From assembly GCF_023101185.1 (NCBI RefSeq), contig NZ_CP078077.1, forward strand, positions 1,083,630 to 1,147,629: a stretch of 64,000 nt of DNA. The letters are read 5' to 3'. Position numbers and translations under genes: made by a program. The notes beneath the pieces are model-generated. The model did no database searches, was not told the origin of the DNA, and worked only from the letters and a program-made list of their open reading frames with translations. This DNA comes from Microbacterium galbinum. Lineage in GTDB: Bacteria; Actinomycetota; Actinomycetes; Actinomycetales; Microbacteriaceae. Below are positions 24,356-31,410 of this stretch, piece by piece (position 1 is the first letter of the stretch; the number at the start of each line of letters is the position of its first letter).

Positions 24356-25267
24356 ATGGAGCTCCGTCAACTGCGCTATTTCATGGCCGTCGCCGACGAG
24401 CTCCACTTCGGCCGCGCGGCTCAGCGGCTGCACATGTCGCAGCCCCCGCTGAGCGTGCAGGTGGGCAGGCTCGAGCAGGAGGTCGGCACCGCGCTGTTCG
24501 AACGCAGCACCCGTCGCGTCTCGCTCACCCCGGCCGGCCGCCATCTGCAGGAGCGCGCCCGCCGCATCCTCGACGAGGTCGAATCGGTGCGCTCCGACAT
24601 GCGCGACTACGTCGACGGCCTCGCCGGTCACCTCACCGCGGGCTTCGTCAGCTCGGCGAACTACACCCTGCTCCCCGGCGTCGTGCAGCTCTTCCGCGCC
24701 CGCCGCGAGAAGGTCACGCTCAGCCTCGTTCCGCTCACCTCGGGCGAGCAGTTCGCCCGGCTGCGCGAGGGCACGCTCGACGTCGGCATCGTGCGTGACG
24801 AGGTGCCACCGCAGGGGCCGGCATCCGTTCCCCTGACCTGCGAGGTCGTCTTCGAGGAGCGCCTCGTCGCCTGCCTGCCCGTCGACCATCCGCTGGCCGG
24901 CCTGTCCGAGGTCACGGCCGAGCAGATCGCCGGTGTACCGATGATCACCTACCCCCGCGCGCTCATGCCGGGCTTCGTCGATCGCGTGGCCGAGGTGCTC
25001 GGGGCGAGCGGCCGCACGCCCCGAGTGATCGAGGAGGTCGCCCACCAGGAGACCGCGCTCGGCTTCGTCGCCGCGGGCATGGGTGCGAGCATCCTGCCCG
25101 AGTCGGTGCGCCAGCTCGTGCCGCCGTCGATCACCGTAGTGCCGCTCGCCGGCTCACCGACGACCCGGCTGCTCGCCGTTCGCCAGGCCCGGGCCGGGAG
25201 CCCCGTTCTCACCGCGTTCATCGACTGCCTGCACGACGCCGCCCGGTCGCTGCCCGTCTCGGCGTAG
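24356..25267 (+). CDS. LysR-family transcriptional regulator
   Basis: A 303-residue LysR regulator. Residues 1-60 form the winged helix (MELRQLRYFMAVADELHFGR, then MSQPPLSVQVGRLEQEVG, then LFERSTRRVSLTPAG). The co-inducer domain follows with FVSSANYTLLPGVVQ, PLTSGEQFARLREGTLDVGI and a conserved GFVAAGMGASILPE segment. This pattern resembles the BenM/CatM-type branch. It is divergent from the C26 amidotransferase and separated from downstream genes by a terminator, so it probably controls that hydrolase and itself. Confidence 0.92.
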   Translation: MELRQLRYFMAVADELHFGRAAQRLHMSQPPLSVQVGRLEQEVGTALFERSTRRVSLTPAGRHLQERARRILDEVESVRSDMRDYVDGLAGHLTAGFVSSANYTLLPGVVQLFRARREKVTLSLVPLTSGEQFARLREGTLDVGIVRDEVPPQGPASVPLTCEVVFEERLVACLPVDHPLAGLSEVTAEQIAGVPMITYPRALMPGFVDRVAEVLGASGRTPRVIEEVAHQETALGFVAAGMGASILPESVRQLVPPSITVVPLAGSPTTRLLAVRQARAGSPVLTAFIDCLHDAARSLPVSA

Positions 25268-25441
25268 CCCCCGGCACCGGCTTCTCACCCCGGACCCGCC
25301 GAAAACTCACCCCGGCGGTCGCGTCACGAAAACCGATATACGGCGTCTTAACCAGTGAAGGGCTTCTTGCCTTCGCCGGCCTCCCCGCCGGCAGCCGGCC
25401 TCCCCGCCGGCATCCGATCCAGGTCCCCACGACCGGATCCC

Positions 25442-25469
25442 GAGGGAGGGCGCCCCAACGCCCTCCCTC
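25442..25469 (+). terminator. Terminator downstream of the LysR gene
   Basis: Arms gagggagggcg and cgccctccctc with a 6-base loop, followed by ttctct. It lies 175 bp after the LysR stop on the same strand. Confidence 0.75.
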
Positions 25470-25564
25470 TTCTCTGTGCCGCCGACGCTCGCACGCGTCT
25501 CGATGAGCGGATGCCGCCACTCAGGCGCCGTCCAGAATCAGTCCGTATCGTCGCCGACTCGCTG

Positions 25565-25586
25565 TCCATCCTGGGGAGGGTCGACG
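25565..25586 (+). promoter_or_regulatory. Conserved leader, copy 1
   Basis: The 22-base word whose core is catcctggggagggtcgacg begins 37 bp before the ATG at 25602. An almost identical copy at 26866-26887 sits exactly 37 bp before the ATG at 26903. A possible -10 element (tatcgt) lies at 25546-25551. The ggggaggg core could act as ribosome-binding or structural leader sequence. Confidence 0.55.
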
Positions 25587-25601
25587 AGCGAAAGACACGA
25601 C

Positions 25602-25922
25602 ATGACTGTTGCCACGATTCTCCACGCCGCACCCTCGACGATGTGGGCGTTCGTTCTGGGTGCACTCGTCGTCTCGCACCGAGATGACAGACGGGCGCGA
25701 CGACGACTGACCGCAACGATTCTCGCCTCGATCTGGCTGACGTTCTGCGCCGCGAGCCTCTGGCAGAACCCGGCGATCGAGCCCCTGTGGCTGCAATACC
25801 TGCTCCTGATCGCGCTGCCCGCGGTCGCGGGGGCAAGCGTCGCGTGGATCGTCGGCCGTGTGCGGGCCAGCCGCTCGACCGCTCCTCGCGAGGATCGCTC
25901 GGTTTCGGAGGAAGCGCGATGA
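25602..25922 (+). CDS. Small membrane protein of unknown function
   Basis: A 106-residue protein not recognised as a named family. Three hydrophobic segments are visible: about residues 8-24 (TMWAFVLGALVVS), 37-55 (LTATILASIWLTFCAASLW) and 63-85 (LWLQYLLLIALPAVAGASVA). Arginine-rich loops (RDDRRARRR and RVRASRS) set the topology. It overlaps the next gene as ATGA, so the two are probably co-translated and may form a complex. It starts the island of small membrane proteins and shares its leader sequence with the gene at 26903. Confidence 0.65.
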   Translation: MTVATILHAAPSTMWAFVLGALVVSHRDDRRARRRLTATILASIWLTFCAASLWQNPAIEPLWLQYLLLIALPAVAGASVAWIVGRVRASRSTAPREDRSVSEEAR

Positions 25923-26236
25923 CCGAACAGCTCGCCACGACCATCAGCGTCGCCGTCGCGATCGCACTGGCACTCGTCTCGCTCGCGTTCGGCCTCGCCC
26001 TCGGCCACCTCCGCCACCGCAAGCGGGAAGCGCGCGGCCCGGCGCGGCCCCGCAACCTCGGGGCGATGATCTTCTTCTCGGCCGCGATGCCCGGAGGCAT
26101 CGTGTTCCTCTGGAACCGCCCCCTCTTCGATCCGGTGCTGCAGATCGCGCTGCTCTGCATCCTCCCGGCACTGATCGGCTACGGCATCCACGCGGTGGCC
26201 CGTCGACGCCGGAGTCCTGAGCAGCCGTCGCCCTGA
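25919..26236 (+). CDS. Small membrane protein of unknown function
   Basis: A 105-residue protein with an N-terminal membrane helix at about residues 8-30 (VAVAIALALVSLAFGLALG). A basic stretch HRKREARGPARPR follows, then two further hydrophobic segments (MIFFSAAMPGGIVFLW and LQIALLCILPALIGYGIHAV). No family was recognised. Its ATG overlaps the stop of the preceding small membrane protein, and the two have a similar size and layout, so they may be a coupled pair. Confidence 0.65.
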   Translation: MTEQLATTISVAVAIALALVSLAFGLALGHLRHRKREARGPARPRNLGAMIFFSAAMPGGIVFLWNRPLFDPVLQIALLCILPALIGYGIHAVARRRRSPEQPSP

Positions 26237-26285
26237 TCTCCCTGTTCCGCGAGAGGATGGTCTCGGCCCACCCTCGAGGAGACCC

Positions 26286-26807
26286 ATGTCCGCAGCATCC
26301 GCTCCCCTGTCCCAGCCGCTGTACCGCGCGACGTTCGCGCAGGCGGTGAGCCGGTTCTTCCGTCGGTTCGCGACGTTCACCGGGCGGGCGTCGAAGAGCG
26401 AGTTCTGGTGGGTGGCGCTGTTCGTGTTCCTCGTGACGCTCGTACCGAACGCCCTCCTGACCGTCGGCCTCACCTCCGGCATCACGCACTCGATCACCAG
26501 CCAGCTCACGGTCTCGGCCGGCACCGACCCCGACTCCGCTATGCCGGTCGGCACGACGGGCGCGGCGATCCTCGACGACCCGACGGCCGCACTGCTCATC
26601 CCGCTCGGGGCCGCGATCGGCGGCGTCATCGCCCTCGCACTCGTGGTGCCGTGGCTCGCCCTGACCTGGCGCCGCCTGCACGACGCGGGCCTCGCCGGGG
26701 CGTGGTTCTTCCTGTCGTTCCTCCCCGCCGTCGGCGGTCTCTTCCTGCTCGTGCTCATGCTGCAGCCCGCCAAGCGAGAGGGTCGCCGGTTCGACCCGGT
26801 TACCTGA
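26286..26807 (+). CDS. DUF805 membrane protein
   Basis: A 173-residue DUF805-type protein. The family opening is visible in FFRRFATFTGRASKSEFWWV, followed by membrane helices at about 38-58, 105-130 and 140-162. The conserved WRRLHDAGLAGAWFFLSFLP motif sits before the last helix. DUF805 proteins are small inner membrane proteins of unknown function, related to YhaH/YhaI. GAGGAG precedes the ATG. Its C-terminus KREGRRFDPV is the usual charged tail. Confidence 0.85.
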   Translation: MSAASAPLSQPLYRATFAQAVSRFFRRFATFTGRASKSEFWWVALFVFLVTLVPNALLTVGLTSGITHSITSQLTVSAGTDPDSAMPVGTTGAAILDDPTAALLIPLGAAIGGVIALALVVPWLALTWRRLHDAGLAGAWFFLSFLPAVGGLFLLVLMLQPAKREGRRFDPVT

Positions 26808-26865
26808 TCCGGCGGGCGCCGTAGCCATCACCCAGGGAAGGAGTTATAGTCTCTCCGCGTCACAG

Positions 26866-26887
26866 TCCATCCTGGGGAGGGTCGACG
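26866..26887 (+). promoter_or_regulatory. Conserved leader, copy 2, with putative -10 element
   Basis: Matches the 22-base leader at 25565-25586 and has the same 37-bp distance to the start codon. A good -10 hexamer (tatagt, 26845-26850) lies 16 bp upstream, so transcription would start near 26857. Confidence 0.55.
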
Positions 26888-26902
26888 GACGAAAGGTCGC
26901 AC

Positions 26903-27271
26903 ATGCGATCCGCACCTTCACCGAAGACTCCGCATGCATCGGAATCGCCTGCGTCCATCGCGATCTCCATCGCCCTGGTCCTCTCCTTACTCGCGAGTGT
27001 GGTGCTCGGCTTCCACTCGATCGGATGGTTCGCCTTCGGACGGTCCGAGCCGCTGGCCTATGTGGGGTACGGCATCGCGAGTGTCGTCACCGCGATCGTC
27101 GTCCCGTTCGTCGCGATCGTCGCGTGGCACATGCTTCGTCGCACGTCCGAACCGACGGGATCTGCTCCGCCGTCGAGCCCCCGATGGACGGCCGTCGCGT
27201 GCCTGCCGATCGGATGCCTCGTCACCGCCGGGTGGGTACTGACGATCATGGACCTGTCGCGGTCCGTGTAG
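26903..27271 (+). CDS. Small membrane protein of unknown function
   Basis: A 122-residue protein with three hydrophobic segments at about residues 17-40 (IAISIALVLSLLASVVLGFH), 52-75 (YVGYGIASVVTAIVVPFVAI) and 96-116 (AVACLPIGCLVTAGWVLTIM). No family was recognised. It has the same leader as the gene at 25602 and similar size, which suggests shared control. A palindromic repeat follows immediately after the stop. Confidence 0.65.
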   Translation: MRSAPSPKTPHASESPASIAISIALVLSLLASVVLGFHSIGWFAFGRSEPLAYVGYGIASVVTAIVVPFVAIVAWHMLRRTSEPTGSAPPSSPRWTAVACLPIGCLVTAGWVLTIMDLSRSV

Positions 27272-27275
27272 GCCG

Positions 27276-27335
27276 CCACCTGCAGGGAAGAAACACACGT
27301 GCAGGGAGAAAACGCCCGATCCTCCCTGCAGGTGG
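27276..27335. repeat. Inverted repeat between convergent small genes
   Basis: Arms ccacctgcaggga (27276-27288) and tccctgcaggtgg (27323-27335), with a third copy of tgcaggga inside the loop. It lies between the convergent genes ending at 27271 and 27372 and could terminate both transcripts. Confidence 0.7.
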
Positions 27336-27371
27336 AGAAACTCCCCGCAACTCGCACCCGAGCCCGGCCCC

Positions 27372-27590
27372 TCACGCCCCGCGCCGTCGCCGTGACCGCG
27401 CCTCCTCGTCGAGCATCCGCCGCCGCTCCCGCCACCCCAGGAACAGGGCGACCGAGGCGATCACGAGACTGACGAGCGCGGCGACCCCCACCCACACCCC
27501 CGCGGATCCGACCACGAGCGCGAGTCCGAACAGCACCCCTGCTGCGAGGAACAGCACACCCTGCACCAAGAACCAGCGCCAGCGCGGCAT
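27372..27590 (-). CDS. Small two-helix membrane protein (paralogue 3 of 3)
   Basis: A 72-residue protein: MPRWRWFLVQGVLFLAAGVL begins a first membrane helix, a second spans about residues 30-50, and the C-terminus is very basic (GWRERRRMLDEEARSRRR). It resembles the next two small proteins upstream: aromatic start, QG(V/I)LFL in helix 1, short loop, helix 2, then an (L/W)RERRR tail. The set looks like tandem gene duplication. Function is unknown; the basic tail should sit in the cytoplasm. Confidence 0.65.
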   Translation of the reverse strand: MPRWRWFLVQGVLFLAAGVLFGLALVVGSAGVWVGVAALVSLVIASVALFLGWRERRRMLDEEARSRRRRGA

Positions 27591-27601
27591 CCGCCCGCCC
27601 C

Positions 27602-27856
27602 TCAGCCCTCGCCCCGCACGGAATCGGATGCCGCGGCCACGGCCCGATACCGGCGACTGCTCGGCCGGCGCGGGGTCACGCGTTCGCGCTCGCGCTCGCG
27701 CAGCGCGAGCGCGAGCCCCAGCGCCGAGATCGAGAACACCAGGATCAGCGTGAGGATCGCCTCGATGACGTGCCGATCGTCGCAGGCGAGCAGGAGCATG
27801 ACGCCGACGACGAGGAACACGACTCCCTGCAGTAGGTACGCCTGCGTCGTCGTCAC
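27602..27856 (-). CDS. Small two-helix membrane protein (paralogue 2 of 3)
   Basis: An 84-residue protein from the GTG at 27856, which overlaps the upstream stop as GTGA. It begins TTTQAYLLQGVVFLVVGVML, has a second helix at about 29-48 (ILTLILVFSISALGLALALR) and then RERERERVTPRRPSSRRYR. Layout and motifs match the two neighbouring small proteins. The gap to the next one is 11 bp, so all three form an operon. No family was recognised. Confidence 0.65.
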   Translation of the reverse strand: MTTTQAYLLQGVVFLVVGVMLLLACDDRHVIEAILTLILVFSISALGLALALRERERERVTPRRPSSRRYRAVAAASDSVRGEG

Positions 27857-28062
27857 GGGCGCCGTTCCGTGTGGGTCACCCGACGCTCACGACGGCGCTC
27901 GCGCAGCGCCCGGGTGAGCATGATCCCCGATGACAGGAACGCCGCGGGCACGACGAGAGCCACCCACCAGCTGGCGCCGACCGCCGCGATGACGAGCGAG
28001 AACACCACCGCGCCGAGGAACAGGATCCCCGCCTGTCCGAGATTCCACTTCCACTGATCCAT
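27853..28062 (-). CDS. Small two-helix membrane protein (paralogue 1 of 3)
   Basis: A 69-residue protein starting MDQWKWNLGQAGILFLGAVV. The ATG at 28062 is preferred over one six codons upstream because GGGGGAACGGTC lies just before it. Two hydrophobic helices are followed by LRERRRERRVTHTERRP. It leads the three-gene operon of related small membrane proteins. Function is unknown; similar tandem small proteins often reflect membrane-stress or toxin-like roles, but nothing here proves that. Confidence 0.65.
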   Translation of the reverse strand: MDQWKWNLGQAGILFLGAVVFSLVIAAVGASWWVALVVPAAFLSSGIMLTRALRERRRERRVTHTERRP

Positions 28063-28261
28063 GACCGTTCCCCCTCGCATCGCGCCGGCGTCGCCTCACA
28101 CGCACGCCCCCTCATCCACATGACGAGATCGCCCTCGGGATCGGTCGCGCTCCGCCCCATCCGGCTCGATTTCGAGCACCCGCGTAAGAAATCGCCCCCT
28201 CACTCGTCTCCTAAGGGGGCATCGCGCCCGCATCGTTCGAACTGGGGAAAGGAACGACGAC

Positions 28262-28630
28262 ATGAGCGAGGGAATCCCTCTCTGGTCACCGGGTTTGCTG
28301 ACCGCGCCCGACTCCGCCGCGCACGCGCGCTTCCACGTGCACGCCGACGCGGATGCCGTGGCGGCCGCCGTCGAGCAGATCGTGATCGGCGGCGAGCACA
28401 CCGATCTGCAGGTCGACGATTCGCGACAGCACCTGCGGTTCCGCACGAAGCGCACCATCTGGAACTGGGAGATGGAAGTCGGCGTGACCTCGACCCCGAT
28501 GCGCCGCGGGTGCCAGGTGCAGATCTCGCTCGACGTCGCGCCCGACCGCCCGTTCAGCCCGCACGACGCCGAGAAGAATACGGCCGCGCTCGAGCAGATC
28601 CGCTGGCAGCTCGAATCCGCCGTCGGTTGA
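28262..28630 (+). CDS. Hypothetical protein
   Basis: A 122-residue soluble protein with no signal peptide or membrane helix and no family that I recognise. Its composition is that of a folded domain, with alternating polar and apolar strands (HARFHVHADADAVAAAVEQI, then HLRFRTKRTIWNWEMEVGV). The pattern of strand, helix and antiparallel strands could fit a small START/SRPBCC-like or ferredoxin-like fold; this is a guess. AAAGGAACGACG gives a ribosome binding site. It is followed by three hairpins. Confidence 0.65.
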   Translation: MSEGIPLWSPGLLTAPDSAAHARFHVHADADAVAAAVEQIVIGGEHTDLQVDDSRQHLRFRTKRTIWNWEMEVGVTSTPMRRGCQVQISLDVAPDRPFSPHDAEKNTAALEQIRWQLESAVG

Positions 28631-28678
28631 TTTCCGGAATCCGCGACAGATTCCTGCACTCCATCCGTCAATAGATGT

Positions 28679-28800
28679 GGAAGCGGAGTCTCGGTCTCCG
28701 CTTCCGCCCTCGATCCGGGAATATCGAGGCCACAGGTGGGCGACATGGGGGTGTCGCCCACCGCAGGTGGCCGGCATCTCTCGCATGCGGATGCCGGCCA
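28679..28800. repeat. Three consecutive hairpins
   Basis: Three perfect 10-bp stem-loops in a row: ggaagcggag/ctccgcttcc (28679-28705), ggtgggcgac/gtcgcccacc (28735-28762) and tggccggcat/atgccggcca (28768-28800). The first is probably the terminator of the gene ending at 28630; the others lie just before the gene at 28869 and could act on its leader. Confidence 0.7.
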
Positions 28801-28868
28801 CCCCGGTGGGGATTACTCCCCATGTCCAGAGCCATAGCGGCCGCACAGGTTTCGCTATGCTCGGGCGC

Positions 28869-29573
28869 ATGACCCTGGCTACCGTCCAACATCAACTGTC
28901 CACGCCCGAAGGTTTCGCGAAGGCCGTCGACGGCAAACGCACCGTGTCGAGCCTCGGTTGGACGAGCCTCGGGCTCGGCGCCGCGGCGTTCGCGTTCAAC
29001 CTCTTCTCGACCGGTCAGGCCGTGGATTGGGCGTGGGAGTACATCCCGCAGCTGCTCTTCCGCCCCGACCTCTTCGAGTACTCGAGCGGGCGCAGCGAGG
29101 TGTGGTCGTACGTCTACTCCTTCGCCCCGCTCATCCTCGTGCCGCTCGGCATCATCCTGCTGATCGTGCACTTCGCGACGCGCAAGAACGCGGGCGCGAA
29201 CCTCTTCACCGACTTCCAGTCGCGCGGCTGGGTCGGCAAGCAGCGCTACACCGGACTGCAGGTCAAGAACGGCAACCAGACGGTCGACACCGTGCTGATC
29301 TCGCACCCGAGCATCCCCGACGAGAGCTTCGACGCGATCGCCCTGCAGTTCCAGACCTACGTCACGAGCCTCGACAAGAAGGCGCTCAAGGCGTTCACCA
29401 CCAGCGCGACGAAGGCGGGCGTGCTCACCGGCATCCCCGCCGCGGTGATCGCACCGGGCATCCCCGCCGAGGTCGTCATCGCCCCGACGCAGGGCAAGAG
29501 CGAGTTCGCCGTCGTCGTTCCGCCCGCTCCGGGCACGACCGGCAAGTTCAAGGTGCTGCCGATCAAGAGCTGA
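28869..29573 (+). CDS. Membrane-anchored protein of unknown function
   Basis: A 234-residue protein not assigned to a family. Residues 1-30 look cytoplasmic. Two hydrophobic segments follow at about 30-48 (LGWTSLGLGAAAFAFNLF) and 85-105 (SFAPLILVPLGIILLIVHFA). The remaining 130 residues are soluble, with a regular strand/helix pattern (GKQRYTGLQVKNGNQTVDTV, AIALQFQTYVTSLDKKALKA). Repeated PGIPAEVV/ATKAGVLTGIPAAV words may form a hairpin. A terminator with a T-run follows, so it is transcribed alone. Confidence 0.65.
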   Translation: MTLATVQHQLSTPEGFAKAVDGKRTVSSLGWTSLGLGAAAFAFNLFSTGQAVDWAWEYIPQLLFRPDLFEYSSGRSEVWSYVYSFAPLILVPLGIILLIVHFATRKNAGANLFTDFQSRGWVGKQRYTGLQVKNGNQTVDTVLISHPSIPDESFDAIALQFQTYVTSLDKKALKAFTTSATKAGVLTGIPAAVIAPGIPAEVVIAPTQGKSEFAVVVPPAPGTTGKFKVLPIKS

Positions 29574-29597
29574 TTTCCTGCACTCAGTCGCCAATTC

Positions 29598-29641
29598 GAC
29601 GAGCGAGCGTCAGATTCCTGATGCTCGCTCGTCAATCTTTT
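29598..29641 (+). terminator. Rho-independent terminator
   Basis: Perfect 11-bp arms gacgagcgagc and gctcgctcgtc with a 14-base loop, followed by aatctttt. It lies 25 bp after the unknown membrane protein at 28869-29573. Confidence 0.92.
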
Positions 29642-29755
29642 GAGGGGTAGTCGGTCCCCTCATCTACGCGGCGGCTCCAGGGGAGTGTCGCGTGAAGGGG
29701 GCGGAGTGTGGTGCGCCGCTCCCTTCACCCTCCACAGTGAGTCGATTGGTGATAG

Positions 29756-30508
29756 ATGAGCGTCATCCTGGACGAAGTCCGCGTACGGCCCCGCAGCGCC
29801 CTGAAGGTTCCCCACCCGGTCGAGGATCTGGCCCCGGCCGATCCGAACCCCGAGATCCCCGCCACTCCACGGCAGGAGATCTACGACGGCTCCGAGCTTC
29901 GCCGCGAGCGCCGTTTCCTCGGTGATGACGCCTTCTCCGAGATCGGATCGGCGATCGCCTCCGGCTCCCTCGAAGACGGCGAGTTGCTACGCGACCGCGA
30001 ACTGGCCGAGCAGATGGGCATCTCCCGCACGCCGGTGCGCGAGGCCATCCTGCAGCTGCAGCAGATCGGGCTCGTCGAGATCCTGCCGTCGCGGCGCACG
30101 CGCGTGACGCCGCTGACCCGCCAGATCGCCGAGGACTGCCGACGCTGGGCGGGCTACTGCGGGGGCATCGCCGCCCGCCAGTCGGTCGCGTCGCTGTCGA
30201 CGACGGATGCCGAGACCGCCGTCTCCCGCATCGACGGGCTGCTCGAGGCCATCGGCTCGCCCGCCGAGGCGGCGACGGCCGCGCTCGAACTCCTGCTCTT
30301 CCTGTCGGCACGCGCCGGCAGCCCGATCCTCCACGCCGAGATCACCGAGCGCCAGTTCTCGCTGTTGCGGGCACTGCGCCGGCTCTCGTACTCGTCGCAC
30401 GAGGTCGACGCCGCGCGCACGGCCAGCCGCGAACTCGCCACCGCGATCGCACGCCGCGACGGCGACGGCGCCGAGACGGCGATGCGCCGCATCTTCGGCA
30501 TCCGCTAG
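29756..30508 (+). CDS. GntR-family (FadR-like) transcriptional regulator
   Basis: A 250-residue regulator. A 55-residue N-terminal extension precedes the winged helix, which reads AFSEIGSAIASGSLEDGELL, then RDRELAEQMGISRTPVREAI, with the family's SRTPVREA word. The C-terminal part (about 125-245) is all-helical, as in the FCD ligand domain, though short and with few of the usual metal ligands visible. Such proteins repress catabolic genes. No obvious target operon is adjacent; the neighbours on the right are on the other strand. A strong hairpin follows the stop. Confidence 0.85.
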   Translation: MSVILDEVRVRPRSALKVPHPVEDLAPADPNPEIPATPRQEIYDGSELRRERRFLGDDAFSEIGSAIASGSLEDGELLRDRELAEQMGISRTPVREAILQLQQIGLVEILPSRRTRVTPLTRQIAEDCRRWAGYCGGIAARQSVASLSTTDAETAVSRIDGLLEAIGSPAEAATAALELLLFLSARAGSPILHAEITERQFSLLRALRRLSYSSHEVDAARTASRELATAIARRDGDGAETAMRRIFGIR

Positions 30509-30517
30509 AAGCCCTGC

Positions 30518-30560
30518 GAAGGGCCCGGGTGCACGCGATCCGCGTTGCCCCGGGCCCTTC
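30518..30560 (+). terminator. Terminator hairpin after the GntR gene
   Basis: Perfect 12-bp arms gaagggcccggg and cccgggcccttc, 10 bp after the stop codon, followed by gtcgt. An additional inverted pair of the common repeat follows at 30583-30643 (cttcgacaggctcag facing ctgagcgtgtcgaag). Confidence 0.85.
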
Positions 30561-30582
30561 GTCGTATGCCGGTGCGTGGGAG

Positions 30583-30643
30583 TGCTTCGACAGGCTCAGC
30601 AACCCAGTGAAGAAACTGGGTCCCTGAGCGTGTCGAAGGGCCC
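30583..30643. repeat. Common hairpin repeat between convergent genes
   Basis: cttcgacaggctcag pairs with ctgagcgtgtcgaag across a short loop. It separates the convergent GntR and surface-protein genes. Confidence 0.75.
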
Positions 30644-30654
30644 CACCTCGAGAT

Positions 30655-31344
30655 TCAGCCGCTTTCGGGCGTCTCGACCTCGGCATCCGTCGGGTGCGAC
30701 TCGCGCCGCGCGTACCCGACCCATGCGTCGCGCTTGGCCGCTTCCTCTGCGGCGCGACGACGGCGCTGCAGCACGATGAACACGACCGCGAGCGCGATCA
30801 GCACCACGACCAAGCCGATTCCCACCGCGAGCAGGATGCCGGGCAGCGGACTGACCTCGGTCTGCACGTCGTCGACGCCGTCGATCAGATCCGCCGAGGC
30901 GGTGCGCACGAGCGGACTCGTCCCATCGCCGACGTAGAGGCTGAGCAACGCGGTCGCCCGCAGCTCGGCCTCGGGGATGTCGCCGATCCGCGCGGGGATC
31001 TCGATCGTCTTCGTCTCGGCCGCTCCGAGGGTGAGCGACCAGGTCGCCTCGTTTCCGTCGACATCGGCCCCGTCGAGCGAGCCGAGTGCGACGTAGGTGG
31101 GCGGGGTGAGCACCACGCGGGCCTGAACGGCCTCGCCCCTGTTCACGATCTCGGCGGTGTAGGTGATCCGCTCCCCCGCGGCGAGAGCCTCGGCGTCGCT
31201 CGTGAGCGTGACCGCGATGTTCGGCGCCGACTGCTCGGCGGCGGCCGCCGGAGCCCCACCGAAGCCGAGCAGGCCCAGCACCGGCAGCGCGATCGCGAGC
31301 ACGGCCGCAAAACGGGTGACAGTTAAGAGATGTATGCGTGACAT
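30655..31344 (-). CDS. Secreted membrane-anchored protein (DUF11/DUF916-like surface protein)
   Basis: A 229-residue surface protein. A signal peptide spans about residues 1-35 (FAAVLAIALPVLGLLGFGG then APAAAAEQSA). The outer domain has the beta-sandwich pattern of bacterial surface repeats (NIAVTLTSDAEALAAGERIT, then YTAEIVNRGEAVQARVVLTP). A membrane helix lies near 175-200 (GILLAVGIGLVVVLIALAVV) and the tail is cytoplasmic and charged. The ATG at 31344 gives a proper signal peptide; an upstream start would add 16 unlikely residues. It lies 66 bp after the sortase-type protein gene and may be co-transcribed. Confidence 0.7.
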   Translation of the reverse strand: MSRIHLLTVTRFAAVLAIALPVLGLLGFGGAPAAAAEQSAPNIAVTLTSDAEALAAGERITYTAEIVNRGEAVQARVVLTPPTYVALGSLDGADVDGNEATWSLTLGAAETKTIEIPARIGDIPEAELRATALLSLYVGDGTSPLVRTASADLIDGVDDVQTEVSPLPGILLAVGIGLVVVLIALAVVFIVLQRRRRAAEEAAKRDAWVGYARRESHPTDAEVETPESG

Positions 31345-31410
31345 GTCGTGGATGCGGTGAACGGGCGAGGCCTGATGGCCCCGCCCGTTCACCTCTGCCT
31401 TACTTCTCGA

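Larger units (their letters stand above)
25268..25601. other. Intergenic stretch of 334 bp: terminator and leader, no gene
   Basis: After the LysR stop the stretch holds a direct duplication of the word ccggcctccccgccggca (around 25378-25414), the LysR terminator at 25442-25469, and from about 25546 a putative promoter and leader of the next gene. No coding frame with family resemblance is seen. Confidence 0.6.
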
